From the NCBI RefSeq assembly GCF_010723575.1, contig NZ_BLKZ01000001.1, forward strand, positions 2,232,001 through 2,296,000: DNA of 64,000 nucleotides, in the 5' to 3' direction. How positions within the stretch are numbered: the first letter of the stretch is position 1; each line of letters opens with the position of its first letter. The translations under genes were made by a program, and so were the position numbers. This DNA is from Mycobacterium bourgelatii (GTDB taxonomy: Bacteria > Actinomycetota > Actinomycetes > Mycobacteriales > Mycobacteriaceae). The notes under the pieces are model-generated. The model had not been told where the DNA came from. It saw nothing but the letters and a program-made list of their open reading frames with translations, and searched no databases. Shown here piece after piece: positions 59,466-64,000 of the stretch.

Positions 59466-62291
59466 ATGACACGAGGCAGCGCCCGCCCGCGACGACTGCG
59501 GGTATCCGCGTTGGCTGCGGTGGCCAACCCGTCATACACCCGCGTCGACACCTGGAACATGCTCGACGACGCGTGCCGTCACCTCGCCGAGGTTGATCTC
59601 GCCGGGCTGGACAAGACGCACGACCTGGCCGTGGTGAAGCGGCTGATGGATCGGATCGGGGCCTACGAACGGTACTGGCTGTATCCCGGTGCGGAGAACT
59701 TGGCGGCCTTCCGGTCCCATCTGGAGAGCCTGTCCACCGTGCGGCTCACCGAAGAAGTGTCGCTGGCCACCCGGCTGTTGTCCGAATACGGCGACCGCAC
59801 AGCGCTTTTCGACACCTCGGCGCCGCTGGCCGACCAGGAGTTGGTGGCCAAGGCAAAGCAGCAGCAGTTCTACACCGTGTTGCTCGCCGACGATTCCCCG
59901 CCTACCGCACCGGAGAGCCTGGTGGAGTGCCTACGCGCGCTGCGGAATCCGGCCGACGATATCCAGTTCGAGATCCTGGTAGCCCCCAGCGTCGAGGATG
60001 CGATCACCGCCGTGGCATTGAACGGTGAGATTCAGGCCGCGATCATTCGCCATGACCTGCCGCTGCGTTCGCGGGACCGGGTGCCGTTGATGACCACGTT
60101 GCTCGGCGCCAACGACGACACCGGGGTGTCCGACCGCACGCACGACTGGGTGGAGTGCGGCGAGTGGATCAAGGAACTGCGTCCCCACATCGATCTCTAT
60201 CTGCTCACCGACGAGTCGATCGCCGCGGGCAGCGATGACGACACCGAAGTCTACGACCGCACCTTCTACCGGCTCAACGACGTCACCGATTTGTACAGCA
60301 CGGTCATCGCGGGCCTCCGAAACCGTTTCTCCACCCCATTTTTCGACGCATTGCGCGCGTACGCCGCCGCGCCTGTCGGCCAATTCCATGCGCTTCCCGT
60401 CGCCCGTGGTGCCAGCATCTTCAACTCAAAGTCGTTGCAAGACATGGGCGAGTTCTACGGCCGCAACATCTTCATGGCCGAAACGTCAAGCACCTCAGGC
60501 GGACTGGACTCGCTGCTCGACCCGCACGGCAACATCAAGAAGGCGATGGACAAGGCGGCGGTCACCTGGAACGCCAACCACACCTACTTCGTCACCAACG
60601 GAACCTCCACGGCGAACAAGATTGTCGTGCAGTCGCTGACCCGTCCGGGCGACATCGTTCTCATCGACCGCAACTGCCACAAGTCGCATCACTACGGGTT
60701 GGTGCTGGCCGGCGCGTACCCGCGCTACCTGGAGTCCTATGCGTTACCGGAATTCGCCATCTACGGCGCGGTGCCACTGAGCACCATCAAGAAGGCGCTG
60801 TTGGACCTCGAGGCGGCCGGGCAGTTGGAAAAAGTGCGCATGCTGCTGCTCACCAACTGCATCTTCGACGGCGTCGTCTACAACCCGCGGCTGGTGATGG
60901 AAGAAGTGCTGGCGATCAAGCCGGACATCGTCTTCTTGTGGGACGAGGCCTGGTATGCGTTTGCCACCGCGGTGCCGTGGGCCCGGCAGCGCACCGCCAT
61001 GGTGGCGGCCGAGCGCCTGGAGCAGATGCTGGCGTCGCCGGAATACGCCGAGGAATACCGCAAGTGGCGCGAGTCCATGGAGGGCGTACCGCGCTCGGAA
61101 TGGGTTGATCGCCCGCTGCTTCCAGATCCCGCGCGCGCCCGAGTGCGGGTATACGCGACACACTCCACCCACAAATCGCTCTCGGCGTTCCGGCAGGCGT
61201 CGATGATCCACATCCGGGACCAGGACTTCAACGCGCGCGCCCGGGACGCCTTCGGCGAGGCATTCCTCACGCACACCTCCACGTCACCGAACCAGCAATT
61301 GCTGGCTTCGCTGGACCTGGCCCGCCGCCAGGTCGACATCGAGGGATTCCAGCTGGTCCGGCAGACCTACGACATGGCGCTGGTGTTCCGTCACCGGGTC
61401 CGCAAAGACCGGCTGATCAGCAAGTGGTTCCGCATCCTCGACGAATCCGACCTGGTGCCCGAGGAATATCGGGCCTCGCACGTCAGCTCGTACCGCGAGG
61501 TCAGGCAGGGTGCCCTGGACGAGTGGAACGAGGCGTGGCGATCCGATCAGTTCGTGCTGGACCCGACCCGGGTCACGCTGTTCCTCGGCAAGACCGGAAT
61601 GAACGGCTATGACTTCCGCGAGAAGATCCTGATGGAGCGGTTCGGCATCCAAATCAACAAGACCTCGATCAACAGCGTGTTGCTGATTTTCACCATCGGT
61701 GTGACCTGGTCGAGCGTGCACCATCTGCTCGACGTGCTGCGCCGGGTCGCCAGCGACTTCGACCGGACCGAGAAGGCGGCCAGCGCCGCGGACTGGGCGC
61801 TGCACGAGCGCCGCGTCGAAGAGATCACCGAAGACCTTCCGCACCTGCCGGACTTCAGCGAGTTCGACATCGCCTTCCGGCCCGACGAGAACAGCGTGTT
61901 CGGCGATACCCGGACCGCGTTCTACGCCGGCTACGAGGAGAAGGACCGCGAGTACGTGCAGATCGGCACGGCCGGCCGGCGCCTGGCCGAAGGGAAGAAG
62001 CTGGTGTCCACGACCTTCGTGGTGCCCTACCCGCCGGGGTTCCCGGTGCTGGTCCCCGGCCAGTTGGTCTCCAAGGAGATCGTCTACTTCCTGGCTCAAC
62101 TCGACGTCAAGGAAATCCACGGCTACAACCACGAACTCGGTCTGTCGGTGTTCACTCAGGAGGCGTTGGAGCGGATGGAGGCACAGCGCAAGGCGGTGAT
62201 GCGCGCCAAACTGCCCGGCAACGGCTCCGAGCCCTCGAGGGCGCCCGAAGCGCCGATCGTGGCGAATGAACACACCGTCCGCGTGAACTGA
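59466..62291 (+). CDS. PLP-dependent Orn/Lys/Arg decarboxylase (Rv2531c type)
   Basis: The 941-residue protein has an N-terminal response-regulator-like wing domain (about residues 100-290), the fold type I decarboxylase core and a C-terminal domain. The PLP-binding lysine is Lys570 in HSTHKSLSAF, with NGTSTANKIV and LWDEAWYAF nearby. The family makes cadaverine, agmatine or putrescine and can protect from acid; the amino acid used here is not fixed by motif. ATG at 59466. Corresponds to Rv2531c. It is separated from nusB by the second accessory block. Confidence 0.93.
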   Translation: MTRGSARPRRLRVSALAAVANPSYTRVDTWNMLDDACRHLAEVDLAGLDKTHDLAVVKRLMDRIGAYERYWLYPGAENLAAFRSHLESLSTVRLTEEVSLATRLLSEYGDRTALFDTSAPLADQELVAKAKQQQFYTVLLADDSPPTAPESLVECLRALRNPADDIQFEILVAPSVEDAITAVALNGEIQAAIIRHDLPLRSRDRVPLMTTLLGANDDTGVSDRTHDWVECGEWIKELRPHIDLYLLTDESIAAGSDDDTEVYDRTFYRLNDVTDLYSTVIAGLRNRFSTPFFDALRAYAAAPVGQFHALPVARGASIFNSKSLQDMGEFYGRNIFMAETSSTSGGLDSLLDPHGNIKKAMDKAAVTWNANHTYFVTNGTSTANKIVVQSLTRPGDIVLIDRNCHKSHHYGLVLAGAYPRYLESYALPEFAIYGAVPLSTIKKALLDLEAAGQLEKVRMLLLTNCIFDGVVYNPRLVMEEVLAIKPDIVFLWDEAWYAFATAVPWARQRTAMVAAERLEQMLASPEYAEEYRKWRESMEGVPRSEWVDRPLLPDPARARVRVYATHSTHKSLSAFRQASMIHIRDQDFNARARDAFGEAFLTHTSTSPNQQLLASLDLARRQVDIEGFQLVRQTYDMALVFRHRVRKDRLISKWFRILDESDLVPEEYRASHVSSYREVRQGALDEWNEAWRSDQFVLDPTRVTLFLGKTGMNGYDFREKILMERFGIQINKTSINSVLLIFTIGVTWSSVHHLLDVLRRVASDFDRTEKAASAADWALHERRVEEITEDLPHLPDFSEFDIAFRPDENSVFGDTRTAFYAGYEEKDREYVQIGTAGRRLAEGKKLVSTTFVVPYPPGFPVLVPGQLVSKEIVYFLAQLDVKEIHGYNHELGLSVFTQEALERMEAQRKAVMRAKLPGNGSEPSRAPEAPIVANEHTVRVN

Positions 62292-62366
62292 CCACCTGGC
62301 ACGGCAAGGCCAGCGTTGGCGCGCGCGGGCCGCCGTTGGGTCGACGAACGGCGCAATACTGCCGGT

Positions 62367-62558
62367 ATGCACGTCACCGTCGACTACACCCTGTGCGAAG
62401 GCCACGGGCAATGCATCATGGCGGCTCCGGACGTCTTCGACCTGCCCGACGACAGCGAGCAGGTGGTGGTGCTGAATCCGGATCCGGCCGCGGACGAACA
62501 GGACGCCGTGGTTCGCGCCGCCGCGATGTGTCCCGCCCAGGCAATCCGGGTCAGCTAG
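62367..62558 (+). CDS. Ferredoxin, [3Fe-4S] type with CxxHxxC motif
   Basis: A 63-residue electron carrier with the cluster motif CEGHGQC (Cys-x2-His-x2-Cys) and CPAQAI, the variant common in mycobacterial ferredoxins that serve cytochromes P450. No P450 lies in this window. ATG at 62367. Its stop TAG overlaps the stop of the convergent response-regulator gene on CTAG. A partner enzyme elsewhere is inferred. Confidence 0.9.
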   Translation: MHVTVDYTLCEGHGQCIMAAPDVFDLPDDSEQVVVLNPDPAADEQDAVVRAAAMCPAQAIRVS

Positions 62559-63235
62559 TGCAGGCCGGTGTCCGCCGGGTCATCGAGCAACCCGCACTGT
62601 CCGGCGAGCGCCGCCGCGGCGATGCGGTTGCTGACGCCGAGTTTGTGCAGGAGCGAGGCCACCATGCGCTTGGCGGTCCGTTCGGACACCAGCATCCGCT
62701 TGGCGATGTCCACCGTTTCCATTCCGCCCGCCAGCAGCGCCCACAGGCGCAGATCCTGAGGATTGAGGCTTTCGACCAACGCGGCGGGCGGCTTGCGGGT
62801 GTTGCTCAGTAGCGCGTCGAGCACCGCGCCGTCCAGCACACGCAACCCCTCGGCGATCGTGCACAGCGGGCTCGCCAGCGCCTCGGGACGCGCGGTCTTA
62901 CGCAGAAACCCGTCGGCCCCCGCGCGCAGCGCTTCCTCGGCCAGCCCCAGGTCGTCGGTCCCGGAGAGTGCGAGGATGCGGGTCGACGGATGCCGCGCCC
63001 GGACGTGCCGGATCGCGGCGACACCGCCCAGCGGGGGCATGGCCAGGTCGATGATCGCCAGGTCGGCCCCCGTGTTCGCGACCAGGTCCGCAGCCTCTTC
63101 GACATACGTCGTCTGCCCGGCGACGGTGAACAAGTCGCTCCACTCGCGGCTGAGTAGCAGCGCCAGGCCCTGGGCGAAAAGCTCGTGATCATCCACGATC
63201 ACCACGACATAGGGCTTTGGGGGCTTACGCGCCAT
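62555..63235 (-). CDS. NarL/FixJ-type two-component response regulator
   Basis: The 226-residue protein has a receiver domain with Asp15/Asp16 (VDDHE), phosphoacceptor Asp63 (IIDLAMPP) and Lys113 (FLRKTARPE). A LuxR-type helix-turn-helix (about 155-215, with MLVSERTAKRMVASLLHKLGV) follows. It is divergent from the sensor kinase with only 23 bp between the starts, so the promoters must overlap. Target genes are unknown. Confidence 0.95.
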   Translation of the reverse strand: MARKPPKPYVVVIVDDHELFAQGLALLLSREWSDLFTVAGQTTYVEEAADLVANTGADLAIIDLAMPPLGGVAAIRHVRARHPSTRILALSGTDDLGLAEEALRAGADGFLRKTARPEALASPLCTIAEGLRVLDGAVLDALLSNTRKPPAALVESLNPQDLRLWALLAGGMETVDIAKRMLVSERTAKRMVASLLHKLGVSNRIAAAALAGQCGLLDDPADTGLH

Positions 63236-63258
63236 TGCCGGATGCTAACGCCAACCCT

Positions 63259-64000
63259 ATGGTCGGGCGGGTGAGACCGCTGGATCGGATCCGTTCGGCG
63301 CTGGGACCCGACGCCGATGATTACGGGCTGGCCGGCCTCGTCATCACGGCGCGGATCGGCGTGGTGACATCGATAGCGGTCTTGTTGGTCGTCGGTCCGC
63401 CCTGGGTGCGAGAACATGTCGTCGCCACCGCAGCCGTCCTGGTCGCCGCCATGCTCTATTCGGCCGCATTTCTGTTGAACCCCCGAGTGGAGGTGCGACG
63501 AACCCGCTACGGGTACTTGCTCACGGCCATTGACTCTGCGTTCACCTTGACGTTGACCGCTCTCACCGGGGGCGTGCACAGTCCCGTCGCGGTGGTCATG
63601 GTGCTGGTGGTGATCGCGTCCGCTGCGCGGTTGACGGTCGCAGGGACGCTGCTGATCACGGTGCTGCTCGGCGCTGCGTATGTCGTGTTGGCGTTGACCA
63701 CCGGACCGGATGCGGTAGAAGGGCCTTCCCGCACCCTGCAGGGTGTGTGGTGGGCGGTGTACCTGTTGTTCATCGCGGTGCTGGGGGCGGGTTTGTCGGC
63801 GCTGGCCGAACGTGAACAGCGGTCGCGCCTGCGGGCCATCCTCGAGGCCGAGGCCGAACATGCGGCCGCGGAGGAGGAGCGTGACCTGCGGGCCAGGCTG
63901 TTGCGGTCCTACGAGGCGCAGCAGGATGGCCTGCAGGTCCTGCTTCACGAATTCCGCACCCCGGTGGCGTCATTGGAGGCGTTGGCGCGGGCCCTGAATG
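63259..64000 (+). CDS. Membrane sensor histidine kinase (3' truncated by window edge)
   Basis: The frame is open from ATG 63259 to the window end (247 residues visible). About six hydrophobic segments (residues about 24-175) form a 4-6 TM sensor, followed by a coiled-coil linker rich in Glu/Ala/Arg (AEREQRSRLRAILEAEAEH). The phosphoacceptor His230 lies in HEFRTPVASLEAL (H-box). The ATP-binding domain lies beyond the window. It is the natural partner of the divergent response regulator. The start could be the GTG at 63271 instead. Confidence 0.9.
   Translation, partial: MVGRVRPLDRIRSALGPDADDYGLAGLVITARIGVVTSIAVLLVVGPPWVREHVVATAAVLVAAMLYSAAFLLNPRVEVRRTRYGYLLTAIDSAFTLTLTALTGGVHSPVAVVMVLVVIASAARLTVAGTLLITVLLGAAYVVLALTTGPDAVEGPSRTLQGVWWAVYLLFIAVLGAGLSALAEREQRSRLRAILEAEAEHAAAEEERDLRARLLRSYEAQQDGLQVLLHEFRTPVASLEALARALN

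Noticed and set aside
1..64000. tRNA or rRNA genes
   Set aside because: I looked for T-loop sequences such as GGTTCGAATCC and conserved rRNA segments and saw none.

Overview
This window is chromosomal DNA of a slow-growing Mycobacterium. The evidence is high GC, a PE_PGRS gene (a family restricted mainly to the M. tuberculosis, marinum and kansasii side of the genus), many GTG/TTG starts, and long stretches collinear with the region I recall as Rv2583c (relA) to Rv2531c in M. tuberculosis H37Rv, read here in the opposite orientation. The species cannot be fixed from the sequence alone. H37Rv equivalents are from memory of family and gene order, not from a search.

Left part (1-10.5 kb): the 3' portion of relA faces a long, frameshifted PE_PGRS gene. 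Next, on the minus strand, are a Ser/Thr protein kinase whose 3' end runs into the remains of a cyclophilin domain, and the intact cyclophilin gene ppiB. The plus-strand pair of a metallo-beta-lactamase-fold hydrolase and hisS follows. The kinase and PE_PGRS genes sit between relA and ppiB, which are adjacent in H37Rv as I recall it.

First accessory block (10.5-15.7 kb): a TetR regulator and epoxide hydrolase diverge from a Rieske oxygenase and an NAD(P)-dependent amine-dehydrogenase-like protein, with a perfect inverted repeat between them. Two tandem paralogous membrane proteins follow.

Middle (15.7-31.6 kb): a radical SAM protein, a Tat-type purple acid phosphatase-like protein, a 95-bp tandem repeat and a small secreted protein. 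Next is a divergent XRE-cupin regulator / class II aldolase pair with a compact operator-promoter, then a broken IS110-family transposase and a dapA-like gene. A four-gene minus-strand operon follows (ketopantoate reductase-like, SRPBCC, two tandem zinc metallopeptidases), then aspS, a Ddn-like protein, a FUSC-type membrane protein, a YjbR protein and a lipase.

Transglutaminase / ATP-grasp block (31.7-39.7 kb): a transglutaminase overlaps a zinc-ribbon metallopeptidase, and both converge on a tightly coupled pair, a giant transglutaminase-DUF2126 protein and a circularly permuted ATP-grasp/alpha-E fusion. This is the best candidate in the window for an incompletely understood peptide-modifying system.

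Right part (39.8-64 kb): a Pro/Gly-rich membrane protein, rarA, a starvation-type protein and a YjbQ protein, then alaS-ruvX-mltG-aroE-prepilin peptidase-aroC-aroK-aroB-aroQ, a tightly packed run that makes chorismate and also handles tRNA charging and peptidoglycan. After this come a B-4DMT-like membrane protein, pepQ, efp, nusB and an Rv2532c-like gene. A second accessory block holds an Rv1733c-like membrane protein, a D-amino acid dehydrogenase-like oxidase, a stand-alone GreA C-terminal domain and a broken DUF6636-type secreted protein. The window ends with a large PLP decarboxylase, a ferredoxin, and a divergent NarL-type response regulator and sensor kinase; the kinase runs off the end.

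The reading-frame breaks I found lie in accessory genes (PE_PGRS, kinase tail, IS110, DUF6636). The housekeeping genes are intact, which argues for decay more than for poor sequence.
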